64,000 bases of DNA from Microcoleus sp. FACHB-831 (GTDB taxonomy: Bacteria > Cyanobacteriota > Cyanobacteriia > Cyanobacteriales > FACHB-T130), in the NCBI RefSeq assembly GCF_014695585.1, contig NZ_JACJON010000075.1, forward strand, positions 159,761 through 223,760. The letters are read 5' to 3'. Both the position numbers and the translations under genes were made by a program. The notes under the pieces were generated by a model. The model was not told the DNA's origin, made no database searches, and saw nothing but the letters and a program-made list of their open reading frames with translations. Positions 25,691 to 34,404 of this stretch are shown one piece after another (the stretch's first letter is position 1; each line of letters starts with the position of its first letter).

Positions 25691-26386
25691 ATGACCGCTT
25701 TAACTGTTTTGAAAAAATTCTCAATGGTTATTACTGGAGCCACAGTTGTTGCTCTGGGAACAGGGACATCAGCACGCGCAGCATTACTCACAAGTCCTAC
25801 AGATTCAGAATTATTAGGTAGTAAAGTTATTGACTTTGAAACTGCTCCACTGGGAAGTTTTAGTTCGCTAACACTTGGGGACGTGACTTTTTCAACCACT
25901 TCCGGGCGTTTAGCTTACATCAGCGATTGGTATTCCGGCGAGTGGAACGCACAGGGTAAGTCTTTGCAGAGTTCTTATGAGGATAATGTCACCTTTACAG
26001 CTCTAAAAATAGATTTTGCCAACCCAGTAACTGCATTTGGCTTTAACTGGGGAGCAGCTGATGAGTTTTGGAGTTTGACTGCATTTGACTCGGCTGGTAA
26101 TGTGCTTGATTCTCAATATCTACCCACTCATCAGGGAGGTAATGACGACCAATTTTTTGGAATTAAAAATGCGACAGCACCTATCAGCTATGCAACCTTA
26201 GTACAAAAAAGTTACCCCCAGGCAGAGGTGGACTATGTGCTATTGGACAACTTTAAATATAGTTCGTTGCCTCAACCCATACCATCTAAACCTGTCCCGG
26301 AAGCTACTTCTACTTTAGGTGTGTTAGCTATCGGTGCTTTTGGTGCTGGTTCGTTGCTGAAGCGCAAGCAGGAACTAAAAATTTAA
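25691..26386 (+). CDS. PEP-CTERM sorting-domain protein
   Basis: A 231-residue exported protein. It has an N-terminal signal (FSMVITGATVVALGTGTSA, cut near ARA) and a beta-rich body with FDSAGNVLDSQYL and VDYVLLDNFKYSS. The C-terminus is VPEATSTLGVLAIGAFGAGS followed by LLKRKQE. That is a PEP-CTERM signal: a Pro-Glu motif, a membrane helix and a basic end. In this system an exosortase cleaves the tail and anchors or releases the protein into the exopolysaccharide layer. The body resembles the family with an N-terminal FDFxxxPxG opening. No exosortase gene is in the window. Confidence 0.85.
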   Translation: MTALTVLKKFSMVITGATVVALGTGTSARAALLTSPTDSELLGSKVIDFETAPLGSFSSLTLGDVTFSTTSGRLAYISDWYSGEWNAQGKSLQSSYEDNVTFTALKIDFANPVTAFGFNWGAADEFWSLTAFDSAGNVLDSQYLPTHQGGNDDQFFGIKNATAPISYATLVQKSYPQAEVDYVLLDNFKYSSLPQPIPSKPVPEATSTLGVLAIGAFGAGSLLKRKQELKI

Positions 26387-26390
26387 AAGT

Positions 26391-26485
26391 AAAAAAGCAA
26401 AAGCAAGATGGAAGATTATCCACATCATCTGCTTTTTGCTTTTGACTCGTTACTATTATCAACCCCGCGATTTAGGAGCGGGGTT
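26391..26485. terminator. Two successive hairpin terminators
   Basis: AAAAAGCAAAAGCA (about 26393-26406) pairs with TGCTTTTTGCTTTT (about 26429-26443) in AT-rich context. It is followed by a perfect 8-bp stem AACCCCGC (26461-26468) with GCGGGGTT (26478-26485). They separate the plus-strand PEP-CTERM gene from the convergent glycosyltransferase gene and could serve both. Confidence 0.65.
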
Positions 26486-26526
26486 ATCTATTCTTTTGCC
26501 TTTTTACTTTATTAGCCGTTTGCTCT

Positions 26527-27264
26527 TTATTTCACGAGGGCGCGTAAGGCAAATTGGGGCAAAGCCATCATCCGTCGCCACCGCCAAGGTTCTTGATACA
26601 GCCGATAAAGCCATTCCAGGTGATTGTCAGCCATCCACGCAGGTGCGCGTGTTTTGACGCCAGCCCAGATATCTAAACTTCCGCCTACGCCAATCCAAAC
26701 CGCATTGGGTACTAGATGGCGGTTTTGGGCAATCCACAATTCCTGACGGGGTACGCCTAAACCGACGAAAATTAAGCGGGGTTGTAAGTCTTTGAGGGTT
26801 TGTTGCAATTGTGGTTGTGCATCTGGCTCAACATAGCCGTGCTGGATACCTGCGATCGCTAACCCCTCTAATCGCTGTTGCCAAACATCTGCCGCAGTCT
26901 GCGCGACTCCCGGTGCGCCTCCATAGAAAAAAACTGGGCATGACTTACCTAATTGCCCAGCTTGTCGCAATAAAGCTTCTGCCAATTCTATTCCCGGACA
27001 ACGCCGCAGGCGTCTGCCTTGGAGCCGCAAGTAAAGTACAACACCCGCACCATCGGGAATTACAAGCTCTGCCTGCTGAATGATATTAGCCAGAGTGGGA
27101 TTCTGCTCTGCCTGCATAACCATTTCTGCATTCAGCGTCACCACATGACTTCCGATATTTTGGTGCAGGCGCGATAACAGCCAGCCCGAATAGTCATCAA
27201 ACACGTGAACTGGTAAACCCAGGACCGGAAATTGTTCCAAAAATTGTGCGATCGCCTCAGACAT
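26527..27264 (-). CDS. WecG/TagA/CpsF-family glycosyltransferase
   Basis: A 245-residue enzyme. It has the family hallmarks: a VTLNAEMVMQAEQNPTLANI segment, IPDGAGVVLYLRLQGRRLRR, the FFYGGAPGVAQTAADVWQQR nucleotide-sugar region, LIFVGLGVPRQELWIAQNR, and WIGVGGSLDIWAG. WecG and TagA transfer N-acetylmannosamine-type sugars to undecaprenyl-linked carriers in surface-polymer synthesis. In cyanobacteria the product is probably an exopolysaccharide or O-antigen-like unit. It is membrane-associated rather than membrane-spanning, and monocistronic. Confidence 0.9.
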   Translation of the reverse strand: MSEAIAQFLEQFPVLGLPVHVFDDYSGWLLSRLHQNIGSHVVTLNAEMVMQAEQNPTLANIIQQAELVIPDGAGVVLYLRLQGRRLRRCPGIELAEALLRQAGQLGKSCPVFFYGGAPGVAQTAADVWQQRLEGLAIAGIQHGYVEPDAQPQLQQTLKDLQPRLIFVGLGVPRQELWIAQNRHLVPNAVWIGVGGSLDIWAGVKTRAPAWMADNHLEWLYRLYQEPWRWRRMMALPQFALRALVK

Positions 27265-27373
27265 AATCCAGTTTTTACACAGCCTCTGAACACACTACCA
27301 TGAAAAGTTATCGCCTCCGGATGCTTTAAGTTATTAGGCTGTTTTACCCCTGCTTTACTGCCTCCTCTAGAGT

Positions 27374-27505
27374 TTAGCTAGCACGCTTTACAGAGCCATC
27401 AGCATATAGCTCTAGGGGTACTAACTCAACTTTACCGTTGATTTTTACTTTAGAGTAGACAATTCTGACTAATGGTGAATAATTTTGGTTGTAACGATGA
27501 GACAT
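27374..27505 (-). CDS. Hidden small gene, 43-residue basic protein
   Basis: A 43-codon frame reading MSHRYNQNYSPLVRIVYSKV, then KINGKVELVPLELYADGS, ending VKRAS and TAA. A perfect GGAGG ribosome-binding site lies 8 bases before the ATG, one of the best in this window. The composition is normal for a protein, with a beta-like VRIVYSKVKINGKVELVPLE stretch and basic ends (Lys, Arg). I know no family. It is probably soluble. It is about 110 bp upstream of the glycosyltransferase start on the same strand and could be its operon leader. Confidence 0.6.
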   Translation of the reverse strand: MSHRYNQNYSPLVRIVYSKVKINGKVELVPLELYADGSVKRAS

Positions 27506-28064
27506 ATAACTTGCCTCCTACCCTTTCAAGGCGAACATACGCTTTTTTATCTATTTATGTAATACAACTAATTAGTTAAAATTTTAACAAAAAAGATATT
27601 CTTTCTTGTAAAGATTTAAACAAGTTTTTTGTTCCGTGTAATTACGGGTTGCAGCATAATTTGGCGTTACATCAAAACAGCCTTTTAAACACCGAAATTA
27701 CTGACTAATGCTTGCTGTTAGCGTAAGCTTGGGCTTAGTAACCCTATTCCTGATGCTAGATTGGCGCTCCTGTGGGTACGCCTCTCCCCTTATCAAATAT
27801 GTATTAGTCGCATTTTTCTTAACAATCCAGAAGGCTTATGCGATCGCAGTTTTAAAGTATAGCTTAATAGTTCTTAACCATCCTTGACTGAAGCAGAACG
27901 AGCCAGCTGGCATGAAATTTTCCAAACGTTGAAGTATTGCATAAATTTCGTACAATTAATCGCCTTCCCTGTGTTGCAAGTTGAATGGGGGATCTATAAA
28001 TACTGAACAAGCAGCTTCATAACTTATAAATAGACCCCTACTTTATTACACTGCGGCAATATAT
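27506..28064. other. Long AT-rich intergenic region
   Basis: About 560 bp between two minus-strand genes. It includes the upstream region of the 43-residue gene. No further open frame with a start signal, no strong hairpin and no repeat was seen. Confidence 0.5.
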
Positions 28065-28565
28065 CTATTGCACCAGACCTGGTAAACCATCGCCCTTTTG
28101 ACCCACAAATTTAACCTTACGATCTGCGCCAACATCATACTGCCAACTGTGTTTATAAACATTATCTTTACCCCAAGTAGATGCAAAAATAACGCTGTAA
28201 CCCCCTCTCGGCTTACGGGAATTAACTATTAACGTCAGCGTCATCGCTTTATTGCAATTCTTCATCAGTTCTGGCGGAGGCGGTGCGCCGCAAGTATTGT
28301 AACCCGTCTGCACTGAACCGGGTTGATCTGGCCATGCCGCAGGGTAGCTACCTACTACTGTTGGCCCTTCGTAAGCATAGATTCGAGGCCCAGATTTTTG
28401 TTGTCTTGCCACCTCTTTAACTAATTTAATGGCTTCTCTAACGCTAAGTTGCTTGCTTATCCTCGCTTGCGTAGGACGTTGCACAATAAATTGATGGTTG
28501 GGTTGCAGTAGTAATGGCGATATGCCTGCTATCTGCAAGCTTAAAAGTAAAGCCGGAAAGATCAT
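28065..28565 (-). CDS. Exported unknown protein, paralog A
   Basis: A 166-residue protein with an N-terminal signal-like segment (MIFPALLLSLQIAGISPLLL). The body shares a clear layout with the next gene upstream: SVREAIKLVKEVA, PRIYAYEGPTVVGSYP, a PPPPELM segment, VIFASTWG, YKHSWQYDV and VKFVGQKGDGLPG. Two Cys (NTC and NCN) may form a disulfide. I do not recognise the family. The shared pattern and the tandem position indicate duplication and divergence. It is probably periplasmic. Confidence 0.7.
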   Translation of the reverse strand: MIFPALLLSLQIAGISPLLLQPNHQFIVQRPTQARISKQLSVREAIKLVKEVARQQKSGPRIYAYEGPTVVGSYPAAWPDQPGSVQTGYNTCGAPPPPELMKNCNKAMTLTLIVNSRKPRGGYSVIFASTWGKDNVYKHSWQYDVGADRKVKFVGQKGDGLPGLVQ

Positions 28566-28646
28566 TTTAACCGCGCCACTTGGGAGATTGTTCTTCCCAT
28601 CTAGAGCGCCGGATATTTGCTAAAGTTCCCCTGCTATCATCTTTTT

Positions 28647-29138
28647 TCAGCAAGGATACGGCCCCTCATAGTATGAAATTAAGCGATCGCCTGTTTCCCC
28701 AATAAAACTAACTTGATTACCTACAGCAATATGGAAATACCAGCTATGCTTAAATTTATCTATATTGGAATGGCTACTGCCCCATTTTGATGTTAATATA
28801 ACGTTTTTGCTTTCTACAGCTAAGTAGGCTTTTGCAGTGTCTGATTTAATATTAAATAAGCGTTTTAATTTTTGAACTAAAGTTAGTGAATTATCTTCTT
28901 CAGAGGCAATTTTTCCTTCAACTACTATTGAAACCAACTTAATTGCGGGCATCATCTCAAGTGGAATCGGAGTGCCGGTAATATACTGTAAGTAAAGAAT
29001 CTTTTCTTCGCCAGGTATAGATGGCCATTTTTCAACACACTCACCGCGATTTTCATAAATGCGAGGCGGAGATGGCAGGAGAATGGCTACTTCTTTAGCT
29101 AAAATAATTGCTTCAGTAGGACTTAGTTCTGAGTGCAT
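28647..29138 (-). CDS. Unknown protein, paralog B without signal peptide
   Basis: A 163-residue protein with the same ordered motifs as its neighbour: LSPTEAIILAKEVA, PRIYENRGECVEKWPSIPGE, TPIPLEMMPAI, VILTSKWG, FKHSWYFHIAV and VSFIGETGDRLIS. It carries an insertion of about 25 residues in the middle (EDNSLTLVQKLKRLFNIKSD) and lacks a signal peptide, so it is likely cytoplasmic where paralog A is exported. Start at an ATG; no strong ribosome site. Function unknown. Confidence 0.65.
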   Translation of the reverse strand: MHSELSPTEAIILAKEVAILLPSPPRIYENRGECVEKWPSIPGEEKILYLQYITGTPIPLEMMPAIKLVSIVVEGKIASEEDNSLTLVQKLKRLFNIKSDTAKAYLAVESKNVILTSKWGSSHSNIDKFKHSWYFHIAVGNQVSFIGETGDRLISYYEGPYPC

Positions 29139-29196
29139 ATAAAGTGTGAGGAGGTAGATTAATCTCTTCTACGTCCTCACACTCTATAATTCCCGA

Positions 29197-29739
29197 CTAT
29201 TTCATTTGTACGGGAACTTTCAAACCTTCTGCCGATAGCTTACCATCTGGTTGGATAGATTCGCCTTCGATGAAGGAACGCAACATCCAAGCCATTTCTT
29301 CGTGCTGTTCCATCAAGCCAGTTAAGAAATCAGCTGTTCCCTGATCGTGGAAACTTTCACCAGACTGATCTACGTGGTCGCGCAGATTGCGGATAACTTG
29401 CTCGTGATCTGCCACTAGGTTTTCTACCATCCCAAAGGCATTGGGCAAACTACCTGGATCTTCCTTGATAGAAGCGTATTTCAAAAAGCCTTCAGCTGTA
29501 CCAACTGGATATCCACCCAACTGGCGAACCCGTTCAGCTAATTTGTCAATGTTTTCAGTCAATGCAGTATAGTGTTCCTCGAACAAGGTATGCAGGGAAC
29601 GGAACTGGGGCCCAACGACATCCCAGTGGTACTTTTTGGTTTTTATCAACAGCAGATAGGCATCTGCTAGATCTTTATTCAACAAATCAACGACGCCTTG
29701 ACGCTGCTCTTGTGATAAACCTATGTTTAAAGGGCGCAT
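29197..29739 (-). CDS. Dps-family ferritin-like protein
   Basis: A 180-residue Dps. The characteristic first helix and ferroxidase segment are LLIKTKKYHWDVVGPQFRSL followed by HTLFEEHYTALTENIDKLAE with the paired His/Asp/Glu. RVRQLGGYPVGT follows, and the C-terminal HEEMAWMLRSFIEGE is typical. The ATG at 29739 is preceded by GGAGAAAA, so I prefer it to the upstream GTG. Dps dodecamers detoxify iron and peroxide. It is followed upstream by a HTH-GrpE regulator, then a second Dps and sulfiredoxin, all on the minus strand: an oxidative-stress block. Confidence 0.92.
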   Translation of the reverse strand: MRPLNIGLSQEQRQGVVDLLNKDLADAYLLLIKTKKYHWDVVGPQFRSLHTLFEEHYTALTENIDKLAERVRQLGGYPVGTAEGFLKYASIKEDPGSLPNAFGMVENLVADHEQVIRNLRDHVDQSGESFHDQGTADFLTGLMEQHEEMAWMLRSFIEGESIQPDGKLSAEGLKVPVQMK

Positions 29740-29867
29740 TAAGTTTTTCTCCACTATTTGACACTATATCTAGTGCAACAAATCTATACAGAAGCGCCAT
29801 CAGTCATAAGAGCGATCGCCCGATCCTTCGTTGGTACTAATAGCATCACCCTAAGTAGCCACACAAA

Positions 29868-30509
29868 TCAGGCTTTGTGAATATTGCCAATAGCGCTAAC
29901 TTTGACGCGGTGCAAAAGTTTTTCTCCGTGTCTGTAGCCGATGTTACGCACTCTCACGGTTTGCCCTGGTTGTGCGGTTCCCTCGATTAGTTGATGCAAC
30001 TGGGGATCGTAAGCTATTTCTTCACCGACGGATGCGATCGCTTCCACTCCCCACTGTTGCACCAGCTTTTCCACCGGACTCACCAGACGCAACAAGTTCA
30101 CCGCAGGTAGCTGGGGATTTTCCTGCGCTTTGTACGCAGCGGTCGGCCAAAATAGTAAAAAAGATTCCAGCGCTTGCAAACTCGATTGCTGAAATTCCTG
30201 CTTCAGCGTCTCCCGCTGCTGTTCGAGTTGCGTCTGTAGCCTCTGATACTCTTTCCTCAGCGCCACTACACCTGATTCTGCTTCAATTTGCCCAAAAGTC
30301 TCCAGTAACTCGCTAGCGGACACTTTCAGTACTTGACTCAGCTTGACGAGGGTCTCTACTCGCATCTGCGCCACCTCCCCCCGCCGCAAGCGCATCACTT
30401 GACGTTCTGAAACTCCAGCTGTGCGACTCAGCTGTTTAAAAGTAGAAACACCCCCCTGCTGCATTAATTGCTGCAACTGGTGGGTGAAATTTTGCTGGTC
30501 CTGATTCAT
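29868..30509 (-). CDS. Helix-turn-helix protein with coiled coil and GrpE-like domain
   Basis: A 213-residue fusion. Residues 18-70 are an XRE-like helix-turn-helix (FKQLSRTAGVSERQVMRLRR, then LVKLSQVLKVSASELLE). Residues 80-115 are a Gln/Glu-rich coiled coil (LQTQLEQQRETLKQEFQQS). The last 60 residues resemble the GrpE beta-wing (YDPQLHQLIEGTAQPGQTVR, then NIGYRHGEKLLHRVKVSA). GrpE exchanges nucleotide on DnaK; here the domain is tied to a DNA-binding head, suggesting a regulator sensing chaperone state. That role is inference. It lies between two dps genes. Confidence 0.8.
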   Translation of the reverse strand: MNQDQQNFTHQLQQLMQQGGVSTFKQLSRTAGVSERQVMRLRRGEVAQMRVETLVKLSQVLKVSASELLETFGQIEAESGVVALRKEYQRLQTQLEQQRETLKQEFQQSSLQALESFLLFWPTAAYKAQENPQLPAVNLLRLVSPVEKLVQQWGVEAIASVGEEIAYDPQLHQLIEGTAQPGQTVRVRNIGYRHGEKLLHRVKVSAIGNIHKA

Positions 30510-30510
30510 G

Positions 30511-30575
30511 GTTCGTGGTTCAGTGTTTATCGTTCCTGAGTATCAACAATGAACCATGAACCATCAACACTAAAT
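30511..30575. repeat. GAACCAT-type short repeats between regulator and Dps
   Basis: The gap contains GTTCGTGGTTCAGTG and AATGAACCATGAACCATCAA, heptamer-like copies related to those at 13200 and 59780. No gene. Confidence 0.6.
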
Positions 30576-30583
30576 GCTCAAAA

Positions 30584-31075
30584 CTACTCTTCCAGCAGGC
30601 TTCTTAGCATCCAGGCCGTCTTTTCATGTACTTGCAGCCGCTGGGTTAACAGGTCTGCTGTGGGTTCATCGTTCACTCGTTCAACTGTGGGGTAGATAGA
30701 CCGAGCCGTTCGCGCTACAGCTTCTTGACCTTCCACAAGCAGGCGGATCATGTCGGTTGCCTTGGGAACGCCTGGAGTCTCTTCAATCGAGCTTAAGCGT
30801 GCAAAGTCGCTGTAAGTGCCAGGAGCAGGGAATCCTAGCGCTCGTATCCGTTCGGCAATCAGATCGACAGCTAGCGCTAGTTCAGTGTATTGTGTCTCGA
30901 ACATTAAATGCAAGGTTTGGAACATCGGGCCAGTGACATTCCAGTGGAAGTTGTGAGTTTTCAGGTAAAGCGAATAGGTATCAGCCAATAGTCTTGACAG
31001 CCCTTGGGCAATTTCTCCCCGGTCTTTGTCGTCAATTCCGATGTTGATTTTCATGCCTTGGTCTTGAGCTTGCAT
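30584..31075 (-). CDS. Dps-family ferritin-like protein
   Basis: A 163-residue Dps of the short type. It shows [20 protein letters not shown] and [20 protein letters not shown], then [14 protein letters not shown] and a C-terminal [15 protein letters not shown]. The ferroxidase His, Asp and Glu are all present. About 45 residues near its centre resemble the Dps at 29197, but the two are not recent copies. It follows sulfiredoxin by about 45 bp on the same strand and likely belongs to one peroxide-response unit with it. Confidence 0.92.
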   Translation of the reverse strand: MQAQDQGMKINIGIDDKDRGEIAQGLSRLLADTYSLYLKTHNFHWNVTGPMFQTLHLMFETQYTELALAVDLIAERIRALGFPAPGTYSDFARLSSIEETPGVPKATDMIRLLVEGQEAVARTARSIYPTVERVNDEPTADLLTQRLQVHEKTAWMLRSLLEE

Positions 31076-31118
31076 AAATTTCTCCTTTTAGGTAGAAAAA
31101 CTCGTTTATTGCTTAAGT

Positions 31119-31382
31119 TTATGCCATATGCATCCGCAGGACTGAGCGGGGCGCCCTGCGAACGCGGGCGAGAATTGTTTCCTTGCCAAGACGCTGGCAA
31201 GCTTCGTAGCGGTGACAGCCTGAGAAGCCGTAATACTTTCCATCCACTTCAAGTACGTCGATGGGTTCTTGTTGACCAATTTCTCGAATTGATTCCATCA
31301 AAGCTGCTACCTTCGTCTGGTCATTTTCTCGCGGTAGCGGACGGTGAATCTGTCGCAGGGGAATCTCTTGTACCCTGATCAT
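31119..31382 (-). CDS. srxA: Sulfiredoxin
   Basis: An 87-residue sulfiredoxin, which reduces over-oxidised (sulfinic) 2-Cys peroxiredoxin with ATP and a thiol donor. The protein begins MIRVQEIPL as in other cyanobacterial members; longer frames to 31403 and 31424 give N-terminal extensions unlike the family. The active site is YYGFSGCHRYEA, with the Cys and the phosphate-binding GCHR, and KVAALMESIREIGQQEPIDV precedes it. It is the promoter-proximal gene of the minus-strand stress block with two Dps and the HTH-GrpE regulator. Confidence 0.93.
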   Translation of the reverse strand: MIRVQEIPLRQIHRPLPRENDQTKVAALMESIREIGQQEPIDVLEVDGKYYGFSGCHRYEACQRLGKETILARVRRAPRSVLRMHMA

Positions 31383-31479
31383 GAGACTTGTCGCTGACTC
31401 CATATTGCTTTGTTCTCTAATCATACTCGTTATGAGTTTGAGTTACCACTAATTAGACAAAAAAATTAGCTGGATAATT

Positions 31480-31496
31480 GCTAATTACCAATTAGC
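31480..31496. promoter_or_regulatory. Candidate operator palindrome in divergent promoter region
   Basis: GCTAATT-ACC-AATTAGC is a perfect inverted repeat with 7-bp arms. It lies between the divergent sulfiredoxin and SpoIID genes; ACTAATTAGACAAAAAAATTAGC is a degenerate neighbour of the same word. Its position and symmetry fit a transcription-factor site; the factor is unknown. Confidence 0.4.
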
Positions 31497-31650
31497 AAAA
31501 AGCAATAACGACCTCTAACCGAAAAATTGTTGAAAGACGTACAAGATTGTTCTAGGCTGTCTAGGAACATATATCGAGCCACAAAGAACCCGGTTCAGCT
31601 AAAAAAGTTAGGTTATAGAAATTGTCCAGTCTTCTATCCTGAAAGAGTTC

Positions 31651-33387
31651 ATGGAAAAAAAGGGTTGTATCTTGAGGAAAAGTAATTACCCCACCCAGCA
31701 GCCCAATAGGGAAATGATTTGTCATACTCCGACGGTGAAAAGATTAAGCCACTGGCCGCGCACCCTTCTGGCGGCAATGTGTTTGGTCGGGCTTACTGCT
31801 GCATCTGAACCTGCTCCGAAACCGACGGATGTGGAACTGAAGGTGGGTATCGTGCAGCGATTTGGCGACGAACCAACCGATCAACTGACATTGCGGGCAA
31901 CAGATGGCGATCGCTTGATTTTACGATTTTTGGGTGGCGACATGAAACCGCAAACCCAGCAAGTCAAGACCGTCAAAGTGGAAGTGCAGATGCAACCGCT
32001 GCCTTCCCCAACAGTCGAAGAACAGCTTGTACTCGGCAACTACCGCAGCTTCGAGACTGCGGAAAACAGCGCTCTTTCTTGGCAGGCAAAGGGAATTGAG
32101 GTCGAGGTGACTCAGCCAGATCGCTGGCAAGTGTGGGCAAAACGGGATGTTTATAAGACACCTTTAGTAAGGCGGCTGCTGCTGGAAAGTCTCAACGCCC
32201 AAGGCAATAAAACAGCTTACCTAGATACCCAAGTCCAACCGCTGGTTCCACGAGTTAGTTGGCTAGTGAATGGCTTTCGCTACACCCGACAAGAGTTGGA
32301 TATTAGCAGTGGCAAAAATCCGATTAAAGTCAGTAAAGGTGAAAAGGACAAATCACCTCGCGTGTATGGTGGCAGCCTGCGAATACAGCCAAATGCTTAT
32401 GGCACTTACACTGTAGTTAACCAAGTACCGCTAGAAACCTATCTGCGGGGCGTCGTACCGCACGAAATTGATGGCGGTGCGCCTTATGCAGCAAATGAAG
32501 CACAGGCTATCATAGCGAGGACTTATGCCTTGCGGAACCTACGACGATTTGCCCCTGATGGTTATGAGCTGTGTGCCGATACGCAGTGCCAAGTTTATTA
32601 CGGCTTGACGGGTACGGTGAAAATAGCAGATCGGGCGATCGCGGCTACGCGAGGCCAAGTGCTAACTTATCAAAACGAGCTGGTCGATGCCCTTTATTCA
32701 AGTACAACGGGCGGCATTACAGCACAGTTTAGCGATGTGTGGAATGGCCCAGAGCGTCCTTATTTGCAAGCTGTCGTTGATTCCTCCTCAAATATTTGGG
32801 ATTTGTCGCGGCAGAGTTTGGCGGACGAGAAAAATTTCCGCACCTTTATTAACCTGAAGGATGGATTTAATGAAAAGGGCTGGAGTACATTCCGCTGGCG
32901 CAGGCAAAGTACTTTGACGCAAATAACGCAGGATATGCAGCGTTATTTAACAAAAACCAAAAATCCCCTAGCGGGCTTTAAAACTATTAAGCAGTTGCAA
33001 GTAGTACAGCGATCGCCCTCTGGACGAATTCTCAAACTTGCTGTCCACACCGATAAAGGCATCGTTGAAATCCAAAAAGATGATGTCCGCAGCGCCTTCA
33101 TGGCACCCCGCAGCACGCTTTTTTACCTCGATCCAATTTTGGACAAGGATAACAAAACTCTAAAGGGTTATGCTTTCGTAGGTGGCGGTTTTGGGCATGG
33201 CGTAGGTATGAGCCAAACTGGCGCTTCTAATCTGGCTAAAATGGGTTGGTCGAGCCAGCAGATTCTCAACTTCTACTATCCGGCTGCTCAACTTCAGTCC
33301 CTCAATGATTCAATTATCTTTTGGCAAGATAAACCCGCACAACCCACAGCCGGAGCTAAAAAACACGGCGACCTGAGCCTACGATGA
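31651..33387 (+). CDS. SpoIID/LytB-domain protein
   Basis: A 578-residue exported protein. Residues 34-52 form a signal-like segment (PRTLLAAMCLVGLTAA). The N-terminal 200 residues carry two beta domains, one SPOR-like (QLVLGNYRSFETAENSALSW). The SpoIID domain starts near residue 240 with LETYLRGVVPHEIDG, then EAQAIIARTYALRN, YSSTTGGITAQF, GGGFGHGVGMSQTGA and ILNFYYP. In sporulating bacteria SpoIID is a lytic transglycosylase that clears peptidoglycan. In cyanobacteria the likely role is cell-wall remodelling at the septum or envelope. Start at the first ATG; an ATG 21 codons in would still keep the signal. Confidence 0.9.
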   Translation: MEKKGCILRKSNYPTQQPNREMICHTPTVKRLSHWPRTLLAAMCLVGLTAASEPAPKPTDVELKVGIVQRFGDEPTDQLTLRATDGDRLILRFLGGDMKPQTQQVKTVKVEVQMQPLPSPTVEEQLVLGNYRSFETAENSALSWQAKGIEVEVTQPDRWQVWAKRDVYKTPLVRRLLLESLNAQGNKTAYLDTQVQPLVPRVSWLVNGFRYTRQELDISSGKNPIKVSKGEKDKSPRVYGGSLRIQPNAYGTYTVVNQVPLETYLRGVVPHEIDGGAPYAANEAQAIIARTYALRNLRRFAPDGYELCADTQCQVYYGLTGTVKIADRAIAATRGQVLTYQNELVDALYSSTTGGITAQFSDVWNGPERPYLQAVVDSSSNIWDLSRQSLADEKNFRTFINLKDGFNEKGWSTFRWRRQSTLTQITQDMQRYLTKTKNPLAGFKTIKQLQVVQRSPSGRILKLAVHTDKGIVEIQKDDVRSAFMAPRSTLFYLDPILDKDNKTLKGYAFVGGGFGHGVGMSQTGASNLAKMGWSSQQILNFYYPAAQLQSLNDSIIFWQDKPAQPTAGAKKHGDLSLR

Positions 33388-33503
33388 GTCGCTCATCAGC
33401 TTCTTAGCAGAGCCGGGGGTGAGAGAGGGAAAAATTCCCATCAATTACCCCTTTATACTTACCAATTACCTATTTTCCCTTCACATTAAATACAAACTAA
33501 TTA

Positions 33504-33530
33504 AGCAGGAAAACCTGTAGGTTTCCTGCT
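33504..33530 (+). terminator. Hairpin after SpoIID gene
   Basis: AGCAGGAAA (33504-33512) pairs with TTTCCTGCT (33522-33530) around a 9-base ACCTGTAGG loop. It lies between convergent genes and could terminate either. Confidence 0.6.
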
Positions 33531-33669
33531 CCATAAATCAACTATTCGATTGTCTTTTGGCAATGTGTCTCTGCCATCCCGACACCGACATGAGCTGTAA
33601 CTTATGAGTGATGAGTTTTCAGTTAAATTCCTCTTGCACTAATTACTCATCACTCATCGCTTATGACTT

Positions 33670-34404
<735 letters not shown>

